Origin: Hahellaceae bacterium | Lineage (GTDB): Bacteria; Pseudomonadota; Gammaproteobacteria; Pseudomonadales; Oleiphilaceae | Reading direction: 5' to 3' | Assembly: GCA_016716085.1 (NCBI GenBank) | Contig: JADJWY010000001.1 | Coordinates: forward strand, 1 to 64,000 | DNA length: 64,000 bases | In this document: positions 1-8,372 of the stretch, in pieces | Layout of the letters: every line of letters begins with the position of its first letter | Position numbering within the stretch: position 1 is the stretch's first letter | The notes under the pieces: model-generated | Told to the model about the DNA's origin: nothing | The model's database searches: none | The model's input: the letters and a program-made list of their open reading frames with translations, nothing else | Program-made: the position numbers and the translations under genes

Positions 1-78
1 ATCCTGAAGAACTTTCTTGGCGTCACGGGAACCATCAATTAATGTTTTCACGAATGAACAGTTCATTCGGAATACCTA

Positions 79-1398
79 CTAAAGCGGTGACAAATACGCT
101 TGACCGTAACGGTCAAGTGCGTTATACACTTCCAGAATCGGCATGCCGAAGATCGGGGAGTTCGGGTCCTTGGACGCCGCCGGGTTGGTCACGTCGTTGG
201 CGCCCAATACGATCGCCACATCGGTCTGCGCGAACTCGGGGTTGATCACATCCATTTCCACCAGCTGCTCGTAAGGTACTTCCGCTTCGGCCAGCAGCAC
301 GTTCATGTGACCGGGCATACGACCGGCCACCGGGTGAATGGCGTATTTCACTTCGATGCCTTTCTTCTGCAGCATGGAAGCCAGTTCACGGGTAGCATGC
401 TGCGCCTGCGCAACCGCCAGACCATAACCCGGTACGAACACCACTTTGCTGGCAGAATCCAGCATCATGGCGACTTCTTCAGAGCTGGCCATCTTGACCT
501 TGCCGGCATAGAACGCATCGTTCTCGTCCTTGCTGACGCCCGCCTGGGCAGCCATGGACCCACCGAACAGTACGTTGGTCAGGGAACGGTTCATCGCCTT
601 ACACATGATAGTGGTCAGGATGATACCGGACGCACCCACCAGAGAACCGGTGATGATCAAACCGTTGTTGCCCAGCACGAAACCGGTGGCCGAACCGGCC
701 AGACCGGAGTAGGAGTTCAGCAGCGCGATTACTACCGGCATGTCCGCTCCACCGATCGGCATCACCAGCGCCACACCCAGCAGCAAACAGATCACAATCA
801 TGATGATCAGCAGCGTGTCGGCATGCATGGTGTCGCCATAGCAGAAGTAAATGCTGCCCGCGATCAGCAGGGCAAAGCACACTTTCACGATCGCTTTGAA
901 CATCTTCACCTGGGAAGTGTCACCCAGCTTGCCCATCAGCTTGCCGACGGCAATGAAGCTACCGGTCAGGGTGACCGCACCGATCAGGATGGACAGGATC
1001 AGCGCAATGCTCCACTGCAGGGGAGGATGATCAAACGGAACGCCCTTGGCGATGGATGCATTGGCCAGGTGCTGCATTTCCAGATAGCTGGCAGCCGCCA
1101 CCATCAGGGACGCGCCACCACCGAAGCCGTTCAGCGCCGCCACCATTTCCGGCATGGAAGTCATCTGTACGCGACGGGCCAGGAAGGCACCAATTGCAGC
1201 ACCGACAATCAGACCGATGATGATGTACAGATAGCTGACAACGTTATTGTCGACCAAAGCAGCAACCACGGCGATCAACATACCGATAGCGGACAGCTTG
1301 TTACCGCGAACCGCAGTCTTGGGCGATGTCATGCCCTTGATACCGTAGATGAACAGTACGGCAGCGACCAGATAGCAAATATTAATGAATACGCTCAT
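79..1398 (-). CDS. pntB: NAD(P) transhydrogenase subunit beta, C-terminus frame-disrupted
   Basis: PntB is the membrane subunit that couples proton movement to hydride transfer from NADH to NADP+ and carries the NADP-binding domain. The N-terminal half is a string of hydrophobic helices. The C-terminal domain shows VVFVPGYGLAVAQAQH, GRMPGHMNVLLAEA and VLGANDVTNPAA, all typical of PntB. The open frame stops about 25-35 residues short of the family length. Beyond the stop, other minus-strand frames still read TVTVKR (about 94-116), GIPNELFIREN (44-76) and DAKKVLQD (1-24), which match the expected tail. The last 110 bases therefore contain several frame changes, and the true end lies just outside the window. 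It follows pntAB with a 12-base gap in one operon. Identity is sure; integrity is not. Confidence 0.93.
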   Translation of the reverse strand: MSVFINICYLVAAVLFIYGIKGMTSPKTAVRGNKLSAIGMLIAVVAALVDNNVVSYLYIIIGLIVGAAIGAFLARRVQMTSMPEMVAALNGFGGGASLMVAAASYLEMQHLANASIAKGVPFDHPPLQWSIALILSILIGAVTLTGSFIAVGKLMGKLGDTSQVKMFKAIVKVCFALLIAGSIYFCYGDTMHADTLLIIMIVICLLLGVALVMPIGGADMPVVIALLNSYSGLAGSATGFVLGNNGLIITGSLVGASGIILTTIMCKAMNRSLTNVLFGGSMAAQAGVSKDENDAFYAGKVKMASSEEVAMMLDSASKVVFVPGYGLAVAQAQHATRELASMLQKKGIEVKYAIHPVAGRMPGHMNVLLAEAEVPYEQLVEMDVINPEFAQTDVAIVLGANDVTNPAASKDPNSPIFGMPILEVYNALDRYGQAYLSPL

Positions 1399-1410
1399 AT
1401 CGCTTTCCCG

Positions 1411-1701
1411 TTAACCCTTTTTCTTCTTGAACATTTGCAGCATGCGGTCGGTCACCAAGAAGCCACCAAAGATGTTGATGGTAGCCAGAACGATGCCGAG
1501 CACGCCCAGAAAAGTGGACAGGCCGGAGGTGTGTTCACCAGCACCGGAGCTGATGATGGCGCCCACAACGACGATACCGGAAATGGCGTTGGTACCGCTC
1601 ATCAACGGGGTATGCAGTGTAGGGGGAACCTTGTTGATGATCTCGACACCAACAAAGATGGCCAGTACGAAAATGGTGAATGTCAGGATTAACATTTCCA
1701 T
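1411..1701 (-). CDS. pntAB: NAD(P) transhydrogenase subunit alpha, membrane part (PntAB)
   Basis: This 96-residue protein is the small membrane subunit found where the alpha chain is split in two genes. It has three hydrophobic segments, a conserved VPPTLHTPLMSGTNAISGI stretch and a basic tail ending KKKKG. With PntB it forms the proton-translocating domain. It starts at the last base of the pntAA stop region (1701), so translation is probably coupled, and pntB follows at once. Length and motif are normal and no damage is seen, unlike the genes on both sides. Confidence 0.95.
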   Translation of the reverse strand: MEMLILTFTIFVLAIFVGVEIINKVPPTLHTPLMSGTNAISGIVVVGAIISSGAGEHTSGLSTFLGVLGIVLATINIFGGFLVTDRMLQMFKKKKG

Positions 1702-2839
1702 TACGCGGACTCCTTCTCGATTTGTTCGCGCAGACCCTGGTGTTTGATTTCGCCGTTTTCGGTCACCAGCGTGGCCGCAACGATTTCATCTTCCATGTTC
1801 ATGCGCAGTTCGCCTTCCTTCGCCATGTTGAGCAGGAAGGTATTGATGTTTTTGGTAAACAGCTGGGAAGCGTGTACCGGCACCTTGGCAGGATGATCGA
1901 TGTAACCAATGATGGTGACGCCATCCTTGTAGATCTTCTTGTTGACTTCGGTGCCTTCGACGTTGCCACCACGCTCGGCTGCCAGATCGACGACCACGGA
2001 ACCTTTCTTCATCAGTTTCAGCATGTCGGCGGTAATCAGGCGCGGAGACGGCTTGCCCGGAATCGCGGCAGTGGTGATGACCAGGTCAGACTGGGCAACC
2101 TTGGCGGCCATCTGTTCACGCTGGCGACGGTAGAATTCCTCGGACTGCTGCTGGGCATAACCACCAGTAGCGGCGCCCTGCTGCTGGGGCAGATCGAATT
2201 CCACGAATTTGGCGCCGAGCGACATGACCTGCTCTTTTACTTCGACGCGCGTATCGTAGGCTTCAACCACGGCACCAAGACGACGAGCCGTCGAGATGGC
2301 CATCAGACCTGCCACACCAGCACCGACGATGAACACCTTGGCCGGGTGGATGGTGCCTGCAGCCGTCATCAGCATCGGGAAGTACTGTGGCAGCGCCATG
2401 GCGCCGGACAACACTGCACGATAACCGGAAATGGCCGCCATGGAACTCAATACGTCCATGCTCTGGGCGCGCGTAATACGCGGAATCAGATCCAGCGCGA
2501 AGGTGCCGGTTCTGTTACGCGTAAGGTCTTAAGCAATGGCAGATTGAACGGGGTCGAAGATACAAATCAGCGCCTTACCGGGCTTCATTTGCTCAGACTC
2601 TTCTTCCTCGGCGGTCTGATTTTTAACACAATATCGACACGGTCAGCAAGTGAATGCGCATCGGGCGCAATGCTCGCACCACAGTTGATATTCATCATCG
2701 CTGAAATGGGCGGCGTCACCTGCACCGGCTTCCACCACCACCTCAAACCCGGCGCCCAACAAGGCGAGCAGGCCGGTCAGGATAATGGCAAACCCGCTGC
2801 CTCTCCCGGATAGCGCTCCTTGGGTATTCCAATCAACAT
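1701..2839 (-). pseudogene. pntAA: NAD(P) transhydrogenase subunit alpha, NAD-binding part (PntAA), 5' third frame-broken
   Basis: The intact open frame (1701-2459, 252 codons) holds the NAD(H)-binding domain with VFIVGAGVAGLMAI and the RQRE-type loop region of PntAA, but lacks the first 125 or so residues. These are present in pieces upstream: MLIGIPKERYPGE starting at ATG 2839, GFEVVVEAGAGDAAHFSDDEY, MKPGKALICIFDPVQSA and FALDLIPRITRAQS just before 2459, each in a different or shifted frame. At least four indels separate them, while the peptides themselves are well conserved. Adding the pieces gives about 380 residues, the normal length. Either the sequence is faulty here or the gene was lost very recently. 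An internal start giving only the 252-codon product would not make a complete subunit. It is first in the pnt operon, 21 bases after mqo. Confidence 0.8.
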
Positions 2840-2860
2840 ATTTTTCGTCCTCTAGCTCGT

Positions 2861-4334
2861 TTATTGAATATTATTAGTGTTAAGGACATCCCGACGAACA
2901 ACCATGGCCTGCTCAGGATATTGAAAGACTTGTCCCGCCATTTGCGGAATCCATTCGCCAATGCCTAGCACCAGACGGCTTCGTAACGTTGCGGACAGCA
3001 CCGCTCCAGCACCTGAAGCATGGCGTGAACCCGCTACCGATGCACCCGGAGACGTACCCAGCAGTGCGGCGAGCGGGCCATCCTGTGCAGCCACTACTTC
3101 CGTCCCAAATTCAAGCTTGCCCGCTTGCCGTTGGCATCTCGCTTAATAATCTGTACGCGCTGTCCGGCATGAATCAGTTTCCAGTCTTCAGCACGCGCTT
3201 CAGGGAAATACGTCTTCAGGCTTTCCATGCGGTCAGCATGGCATTGCCCGACCTCACGAATGAGGTAGCGGGTCAGATCCCAGTTGTGCAAACCGACTGA
3301 AATCATCGGCCCTAAATTACCCGGGCGAACAGACTTGATGAGATCTAATACCGATCCCCTGCTTCAGGAAACGCGTTGTGAATCCAGCAAAGGGACCAAA
3401 CAGCAGGGATGACTCGCCGTTGATGACACGGGTATCCAGGTGGGGGCACAGACATGGGCGGTGCGCCAACGGGAGCTTTACCATAGACCTTGCCCGAGTG
3501 TTTTTGCGCCAGCGCCCCATTTCGGCAGGCCAGCCACTGCCCGGAAATTGGAAAGCCGCCATAACCACTGGCTTCGGGAATGCCGCTTTTCTGTAATAGG
3601 GGTAACGCCCCACCGCCCGCGCCCAGGAAAACAAACTGGGCGGATCGGGTCATACATCCCCCCCCCGGTCTTTTGCAGCGTCAGCAACCACTCTTTGCCT
3701 TCACGCTTAAGCCCAATCACAGAGGTGCCGGTCAGAATTTCGGTGTTAGGCGTTTGCCCTAGCTGCTTGACCAGCATTCGGGTCAATGCGCCAAAATCCA
3801 CATCGGTGCCATGCTCAACCCGGGTCACTGCAACAGCGCCGCCAGGCTTGCGCGACGACATAACCAAAGGCATCCACGCTTCCAGCTGCTTTGCGTCGCC
3901 AGAAAACTGAATGTCTTTGAAAAGGTGATGCTGCTTCAGAAGCTCCTGGCGCCGCTTGAGAAATGCAACATCCTCATCACCCCAGACGAAACTGTAGTGA
4001 GGCACCCGCCGGATAAACTCATCGGGCTTGCTGATCAACCCCGCTTTGAGCAGTGAAGACCACCACTGCAGAGACACTTCAAACTGAGCGTTAATCTGCA
4101 ACGCCTTGCTGATATCGATTTGATTTCCCGCAGCTGGGGTATAGTTGAGTTCACAATAGCCTGCGTGACCGGTTCCCGCATTGTTCCAGCCATCTGAACT
4201 CTCTTCCGCCACGTTTGGCAGTCGCTCGATCAGTGTAATCGACCAATCGGGCTCGAGCTGGCGAATGATCATTCCCAAGGTGGCACTCATGATACCACCC
4301 CTACTAACACGACCTCGGCAGTCTGCCTGGACAT
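2861..4334 (-). pseudogene. mqo: Malate:quinone oxidoreductase, multiply frameshifted
   Basis: Mqo is an FAD-dependent membrane-associated enzyme that oxidises malate to oxaloacetate and reduces quinone. Clear family peptides run along the minus strand in changing frames: GGGIMSATLG and WSITLIERL near 4300-4200, WNNAGTGHAGYCELNYTP near 4180-4130, FVFLGAGGGALPLLQKSGIP near 3640-3585, GESSLLFGPFAGFTTRFLKQG near 3420-3355, VGLHNWDLTRYLI near 3295 and AAQDGPLAALLGTSPGAS near 3090-3040. At least five frame changes occur, including one at the FAD-binding glycines (about 4310) and one beside a run of C near 3657-3666. The start is placed at ATG 4334 because the new frame there reads into EVVLVG and a GGAG motif precedes it. 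The summed length, about 490 codons, is normal for Mqo. Confidence 0.82.
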
Positions 4335-4403
4335 GAATACGTTCTCCTGGGTAAGTTGAATTGGCACAGCAAAAATCCACCTTTTGGGTAGATCCTGAAT
4401 CCT

Positions 4404-4829
4404 TTAACTCATGATTTTTCCAGGAAAAGGCGGTCCTCTGGGAAGGGCGAGCCGCCAGAGTACATGTCTACTTTTTTGCCTTTTAGCTGGAAACTGGGGA
4501 TTGTCACTTACGAGAGGACGAGTAGTCAGGGGCGAGTCGACAGACAGGACATCATCATCTGACTCGTCCAGGAGTTCATCGGGTGATCGACTTAACGTGA
4601 CACGGTAGCGATTGGGGTCCACTAGCGGCCCGGCAGGCGAGCCAGCGAATGCTAACTGCTCAACGGAAAACGTGCGCTGTTCAAGCAGGAGACTTTGGGA
4701 ATGTACCTGAAGCCCGCAACAGATTATCAGAAACGGCAACAACGTTCTGCCAAGCCACATGAGAGGCCATGAGCCCCCATTTCGGGCTATTACTGTAAAA
4801 AGTGTCGATACGAGGGCGAGATACTTCAT
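4404..4829 (-). CDS. Hypothetical predicted exported protein
   Basis: This 141-codon frame is not recognised. A hydrophobic stretch LLPFLIICCGLQVHSQS around residues 30-45 looks like a signal peptide, followed by a Ser/Asp-rich middle (DELLDESDDDVLS) and a basic, proline-rich end. A start at ATG 4760, just before the hydrophobic stretch, would give a more usual signal peptide than the start at 4829. Neither start has a strong ribosome binding site. It lies upstream of the broken mqo gene on the same strand, and a CAAAC-N4-GTTTG palindrome sits about 70 bases before it. Because nearby genes are full of indels, its frame may also be wrong. Confidence 0.35.
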   Translation of the reverse strand: MKYLALVSTLFTVIARNGGSWPLMWLGRTLLPFLIICCGLQVHSQSLLLEQRTFSVEQLAFAGSPAGPLVDPNRYRVTLSRSPDELLDESDDDVLSVDSPLTTRPLVSDNPQFPAKRQKSRHVLWRLALPRGPPFPGKIMS

Positions 4830-4895
4830 TCTATCGTCCAGGACCGAGTCATCGGGTCAAAAGGTGCGCAACTATACCCTTGCCCTATTAACAAG

Positions 4896-4911
4896 TCAAA
4901 CGGTCGTTTGA
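4896..4911. promoter_or_regulatory. Palindrome TCAAACGGTCGTTTGA, TetR-type operator candidate
   Basis: This 16-base dyad has 7-base perfect arms around two bases. It fits the CAAAC-N4-GTTTG pattern described for PsrA-like fatty-acid-responsive regulators in pseudomonads. It lies between the divergent genes at 4829 (minus) and 5131 (plus). The rest of the 300-base gap shows no gene. Assignment to PsrA is inference from pattern only. Confidence 0.35.
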
Positions 4912-5130
4912 TTGCTCCAAACGACGCGTTGAAGCGGGATAAACACCAAGGATGTTTCGAATAACGTCAGCGATGAAGGCCCGGGACGGGACTGAACGCG
5001 AAAGCACTGAATGATGGTATATCTTACGGTCCAAGTGGCTTAAACGGCCCAGCTCGGACTATTATGTTAGCAATGGCGCTGTATGGCTCGTGTGGTTGTC
5101 TCGGGCCCTGAAATTCTGTGAGGAACAGCC

Positions 5131-5550
5131 ATGATCAGATTTTACTGTATTATGTTGCTTTGGTTGCCTGCATGCGTAAATGCTGAAATTCGCGTGAGCA
5201 CCCAAAAACCCGAGTCTCATTTTTCGGAAGGCACCTTTTTCAAAGGGCTTGATTCGGCTCACCCGGTTGAGCCTGAAAAACCCACTCAACCCGCGGAACC
5301 TGAAAAACCGGCTCCAAACGCGGTTAAGCTTACCGACGAGCCCTTGCCAAAGGATCGCGTCATTACTATTGATGATGTTAAGAGCGGTAATGTAGATGCT
5401 ATCAAAGATCGACCTGGGCGGCAGACCTTGCCGGCACTAAAACCCGCTTACGTTGAGCCCGCCTTGAGTGCCGAAGAGAAGCGTGCTCGACAAGCTGCCA
5501 AACTACAGGCACAAAAGGCTGCTGCGGAGCGCAAAAACAACGTGATCTGA
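5131..5550 (+). CDS. Hypothetical exported proline-rich protein, probable frameshift at the end
   Basis: The protein is not recognised. It begins with a signal peptide (FYCIMLLWLPACVNA, cleavage after about residue 18), then a Pro/Glu repeat (EPEKPTQPAEPEKPAP near residues 50-65) and ends in an Ala/Lys-rich helix. The start is supported by GAGGA seven bases upstream. After residue 137 the frame stops, but the next frame continues as DLTNAATDKLKEEQAKALGK and stops at 5627, carrying on the same charged helical composition. The switch lies at a run of A (5535-5539). The real product is therefore probably about 165 residues, periplasmic and of unknown function. Confidence 0.6.
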   Translation: MIRFYCIMLLWLPACVNAEIRVSTQKPESHFSEGTFFKGLDSAHPVEPEKPTQPAEPEKPAPNAVKLTDEPLPKDRVITIDDVKSGNVDAIKDRPGRQTLPALKPAYVEPALSAEEKRARQAAKLQAQKAAAERKNNVI

Positions 5551-5661
5551 CGAATGCCGCGACGGATAAACTTAAAGAAGAACAAGCCAAGGCACTGGGA
5601 AAAGGCTTACGAAATGGCGGTTGGTAAAATCTTTAGCGAACAGCACGTAAGGAGGTAAAAA

Positions 5662-5713
5662 ATTGGTCGGGACGGCAGGATTTGAACCTGCGACCACCTG
5701 CACCCCATACAGG
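5662..5713 (-). repeat. Attachment repeat (left), duplicated 3' part of tRNA-Pro(GGG)
   Basis: These 52 bases are identical to 12871-12922, the 3' part of the tRNA-Pro(GGG) gene from the anticodon arm through CCA. The two copies are direct repeats and bound a 7.3 kb segment that starts with an integrase gene, the hallmark of site-specific integration into a tRNA 3' end. Sequence similarity stops sharply at both ends. This copy lacks the tRNA 5' half, so it cannot be a tRNA gene. Confidence 0.93.
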
Positions 5714-5850
5714 CAACTCACGATCCACCGCAAACCATCATCATCCATTATTCCCTATACTTTACAGCAATTTACGATCATTCTAGGCCATTTATTGCCC
5801 TTTTAACGTCCGCCCCGTTCCACGATTATCTTGTCAAATCCGGCTCCAGT

Positions 5851-5879
5851 TAGATACCATCTAGATACTGGATAGATAC
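5851..5879 (+). repeat. Three TAGATAC direct repeats, candidate integrase arm-type sites (left)
   Basis: TAGATAC occurs at 5851, 5862 and 5873, exactly 11 bases apart, about one helical turn. Two further copies with the same spacing lie near the right end (12787 and 12798). Repeats on the same helix face near both att sites fit arm-type binding sites for the integrase N-terminal domain. The array ends 11 bases before the integrase ATG, so the protein could repress its own gene. Confidence 0.6.
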
Positions 5880-5889
5880 CGAGGCCGAT

Positions 5890-7275
5890 ATGGGCAAATT
5901 GTTAGCTGACCGTCAAATGCGTAGCACTCCCCAATCGCGGGACAAATGGTTTTCCGAGTCAGTAATCTATCGCCACGGCAGCCTGGTTGGTCGGGTTACG
6001 CCGAGCGGTGAGCGCCTTTTCTACTTTCGATACGTCAACAGCAAGTCAAAGCAGATCAATTACCCAATAGGCACTTACCTTTTGGGTGACGGTGGTATGT
6101 CCGTTGATGATGCCAAGGTCGAAGCGCGAAAGCTGGCGGAGCTTCACAAGTCAGGTATCAAGGATATTCGAGAGTATCTTGAAGAGCAGGCACAAAAGGC
6201 GCGCGAAGCCGAGCTTGAGGCCGAGAGACTGAAGCAGGCGGAAGCGGAAGCCGAGCGAGCAAGGTTAGAGGCGGAAAGGCGAGAACTGGACGCAAGGAAA
6301 ACGGTTAGCGACCTCTTTGACCAGTGGCGGCGGGTAAAATTGAGAGACCACAAGGACGGCGGCAAAGAGGTTATACGCATTTTTCAAAAGGACGTTCTGC
6401 CGGAAATTGGACACCTTTACGCCACCAACATTAGCAAGGCGCATATCACCCAGATTACCGACAAGCAAATGGAGCGAGGTACAAAACGCCTAGCCAACCG
6501 GACATTTACGCTATTGCGCCAAATGTTCCGTTTCGCCATAGCGAGGGAAATCACTAACGACGATCCTACTATGCACTTGGAGAAGGCGGACATTGCAGGA
6601 GCGGACACCGAGCGCGACCGCGTTCTGACAGAAGATGAAATCAGAGATTTGGCAAAACAGTTGCCAAGCGCCGGATTATTGAAAACAACTGAACTGGCCG
6701 TTTGGATCGCACTATCTACCTGTTGCCGTATCGGTGAGTTGAGCAAAGCAAAGTGGGAGCATATCGACCTTGAGAAAGGACAATGGTTCATCCCCGCCAG
6801 CAATTCAAAGAATAAGGAGCCGCACACTATTATATTGTCGCAATTCGCGGCGTCCTGTTTCGAGCGCCTGAAAGCGTTATCAGATTCGCCAGCGTGGTGC
6901 TATCCAAACCGTGACGGTGACGAACCACTCTCAACCAAGTCGATTACAAAGCAACTGAAAGACCGACAACGCCAACCAGATGACGCCAGATTCAAAGGCC
7001 GTAGCAAACTGCAAAGCGCCCTACTCCTTTCTGGCGGGAGCTGGACGCCACACGATTTGCGACGAACAGGCGCAACACTGATGGTTGCTTTAGGTGTCAT
7101 ACCGGAAGTAGCAGAACGCTGCCTAAATCACGTTGAGGAAGATAAAGTTAAACGCACATACCAGCGTCATCGGTATGAGCCAGAAATGCGCGAGGCATGG
7201 CAGCGACTAGGGCAGCGCCTTGATATTCTGGTGAATCAAGACGAGAACAAAGTAGTAACACTGAAACGAGCTTAA
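5890..7275 (+). CDS. Tyrosine-type site-specific integrase
   Basis: This 461-residue recombinase should catalyse integration and excision at tRNA-Pro. The N-terminal part (about 1-85) resembles the arm-binding domain of P4-type integrases. Residues 95-140 form a charged Ala/Glu coiled coil, followed by a core-binding domain (about 140-235). The catalytic domain shows the first Arg in TCCRIGELSKAKWEHIDL, the HxxR box in WTPHDLRRTGATLM, the second His in LNHVEEDKVKRTYQRHR and the nucleophile Tyr in RTYQRH. ATG 5890 has GAGG five bases upstream and lies just after the TAGATAC repeats. Length and all key residues are intact, so the enzyme is probably active. Confidence 0.95.
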   Translation: MGKLLADRQMRSTPQSRDKWFSESVIYRHGSLVGRVTPSGERLFYFRYVNSKSKQINYPIGTYLLGDGGMSVDDAKVEARKLAELHKSGIKDIREYLEEQAQKAREAELEAERLKQAEAEAERARLEAERRELDARKTVSDLFDQWRRVKLRDHKDGGKEVIRIFQKDVLPEIGHLYATNISKAHITQITDKQMERGTKRLANRTFTLLRQMFRFAIAREITNDDPTMHLEKADIAGADTERDRVLTEDEIRDLAKQLPSAGLLKTTELAVWIALSTCCRIGELSKAKWEHIDLEKGQWFIPASNSKNKEPHTIILSQFAASCFERLKALSDSPAWCYPNRDGDEPLSTKSITKQLKDRQRQPDDARFKGRSKLQSALLLSGGSWTPHDLRRTGATLMVALGVIPEVAERCLNHVEEDKVKRTYQRHRYEPEMREAWQRLGQRLDILVNQDENKVVTLKRA

Positions 7276-7347
7276 CAAGCGCGCCCTGATCCGGTTGCCG
7301 CCGTTTCAGGACGCTAACCACAACGCACCTAACAGGAGGCGCAAATT

Positions 7348-7737
7348 ATGGCTAAAGCAAGTGTAACAACCAACGCGATACAGGAACCAGCATTGACTGA
7401 GTATGAGCGGAAGCAGTTTGACCGCATGGCGGGAGTGATGGGGCAGTTGGGCGAAATACTGCCGCTCATCAAAGAACACGCAGTGCAGATTATCAACGTG
7501 CTTCCTGTGGTTGCTGATGAGCAGGAAGAACTTGCGATTATTGAGGCGGTGGACAGATCGACCGAGGTTAAATTATTGGCTGACCTTGCCATGCTGATAA
7601 CTGCCGTTGAGCAGCTTCGCAACACTGGCGAAAGTTGTCGTGGTACGAGCTTGTACGAAATCTATGAGCGAACTATCCCGTACCCCATCCATGCGGATAG
7701 TGCGGCACAAATCAAGGCGGCAAATCAGGTTCGATAA
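7348..7737 (+). CDS. Hypothetical protein of the integrated element (129 aa)
   Basis: This protein is not recognised. It is acidic and mostly helical, with no signal peptide or membrane segment and no catalytic motif that I can name. The start has an excellent AGGAGG nine bases upstream, which supports a real gene. It follows the integrase by 72 bases on the same strand and precedes a 635-base gap. Position next to the integrase suggests an accessory or cargo role such as excision control or helper interaction, but nothing in the sequence proves it. Confidence 0.7.
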   Translation: MAKASVTTNAIQEPALTEYERKQFDRMAGVMGQLGEILPLIKEHAVQIINVLPVVADEQEELAIIEAVDRSTEVKLLADLAMLITAVEQLRNTGESCRGTSLYEIYERTIPYPIHADSAAQIKAANQVR

Positions 7738-7905
7738 CCAGTTACACCAAGTCTAGGTTAGCTCCCGAAAAGCCGGTTACCTCACCGGCCTGACTTGGTT
7801 CCTTTCACTGCGATACCGTGTCGTGGCACCCAAAATACCTCACCCACCAAAACATTACAGATAATTAATGTTGATCAATTACCGCTCAATTCGCTTGATT
7901 AAAAG

Positions 7906-7940
7906 GCGAATAACTACGAATAAAAGCGAATATCTACGAA
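7906..7940 (+). repeat. Two direct repeats GCGAATA(A/T)CTACGAA
   Basis: The 15-base units at 7906-7920 and 7926-7940 differ at one position and start exactly 20 bases apart, about two helical turns. Such spacing suits a protein binding side by side on one face of the DNA. The most likely binder is the AlpA-like or winged-helix-like regulator encoded downstream; that link is inference. Confidence 0.5.
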
Positions 7941-8128
7941 AATCAGCGGCTTAAACTTCCTGACAAATAGGAATATAAAAGCTCAAGAAAGCAACTGGAG
8001 TTGAATATGGAGTGTACGTGAGAAGATTTTTGAGACACTATATGGACGTACAGCATCAAAGTAAGACGCCTGTGGCAACCCATGATATAGTGGTGCCCAC
8101 AGCATCGAACACAAGATGTTGTAAGTAT

Positions 8129-8193
8129 CGGGAGAGTGCGCTTGGGCGACCAAACTTCGGCGCACTCTCCCGCCGCGCCGCCACCAAAGTGGC
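8129..8193 (+). ncRNA. Tandem hairpin structure, candidate structured RNA
   Basis: A perfect 13-bp stem pairs 8129-8141 with 8160-8172. Its 18-base loop contains a nested TTGG-GCGA-CCAA mini-hairpin. Seven bases on, GCCAC-CAAA-GTGGC (8180-8193) forms a second hairpin. No T-run follows either hairpin, so this is not a standard terminator. It lies in the long gap before alpA. A stable RNA, attenuator or immunity RNA comparable in role to the P4 CI RNA is possible; a protein-binding dyad is the simpler alternative. Strand is not fixed by the sequence. Confidence 0.4.
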
Positions 8194-8276
8194 ATGCGTG
8201 TTTGCGTTAAGTTCCCTTAACTGGGACTAAGTGTGCACCGTGAGTACTCATAATACAAGCTGAGATTGTGGCTAAT

Positions 8277-8305
8277 TTGTGAGCAAAGTCACACACACTT
8301 ATCAT
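8277..8305 (+). promoter_or_regulatory. Sigma-70-type promoter before the alpA operon
   Basis: TTGTGA (8277-8282) and TATCAT (8300-8305) are separated by 17 bases. Transcription would start near 8312 and lead into alpA, the winged-helix-like gene and the primase-helicase, which overlap or nearly touch and look like one operon. Confidence 0.5.
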
Positions 8306-8372
8306 CTGCACAACGCGCATGACCGCTTTTTTGTCGGCAATTCATTGAATTGTATGCCAATTGGAGCAAGTT

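Larger units (their letters stand above)
7738..8372. other. Regulatory intergenic region of the element
   Basis: These 635 bases separate the integrase module from the alpA-replication module. They contain two copies of GCGAATAnCTACGAA 20 bases apart (7906, 7926), a strong hairpin pair (8129-8193) and a promoter-like sequence (8277-8305). The only open frame of note (8012-8230) runs through the hairpins and has no convincing start, so I do not count it as a gene. In P4-like satellites the matching region carries RNA-based control, which makes the hairpins worth attention. Confidence 0.5.

Noticed and set aside
100..1692. 530-codon plus-strand open frame opposite pntB/pntAB
   Set aside because: Antisense shadow of well-supported genes; His/Gln/Asp-rich composition and no family pattern.
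1680..2813. 377-codon plus-strand frame over pntAA
   Set aside because: The minus strand carries clear PntAA peptides in the same bases.
5662..5713. A second tRNA-Pro gene
   Set aside because: Only the 3' 52 bases are present; D arm and 5' acceptor strand are missing.
8129..8172. Rho-independent terminator
   Set aside because: The stem is strong but no T-run follows on either strand.
8012..8230. 72-codon frame through the hairpin region
   Set aside because: Composition is explained by the inverted repeats; no ribosome binding site.
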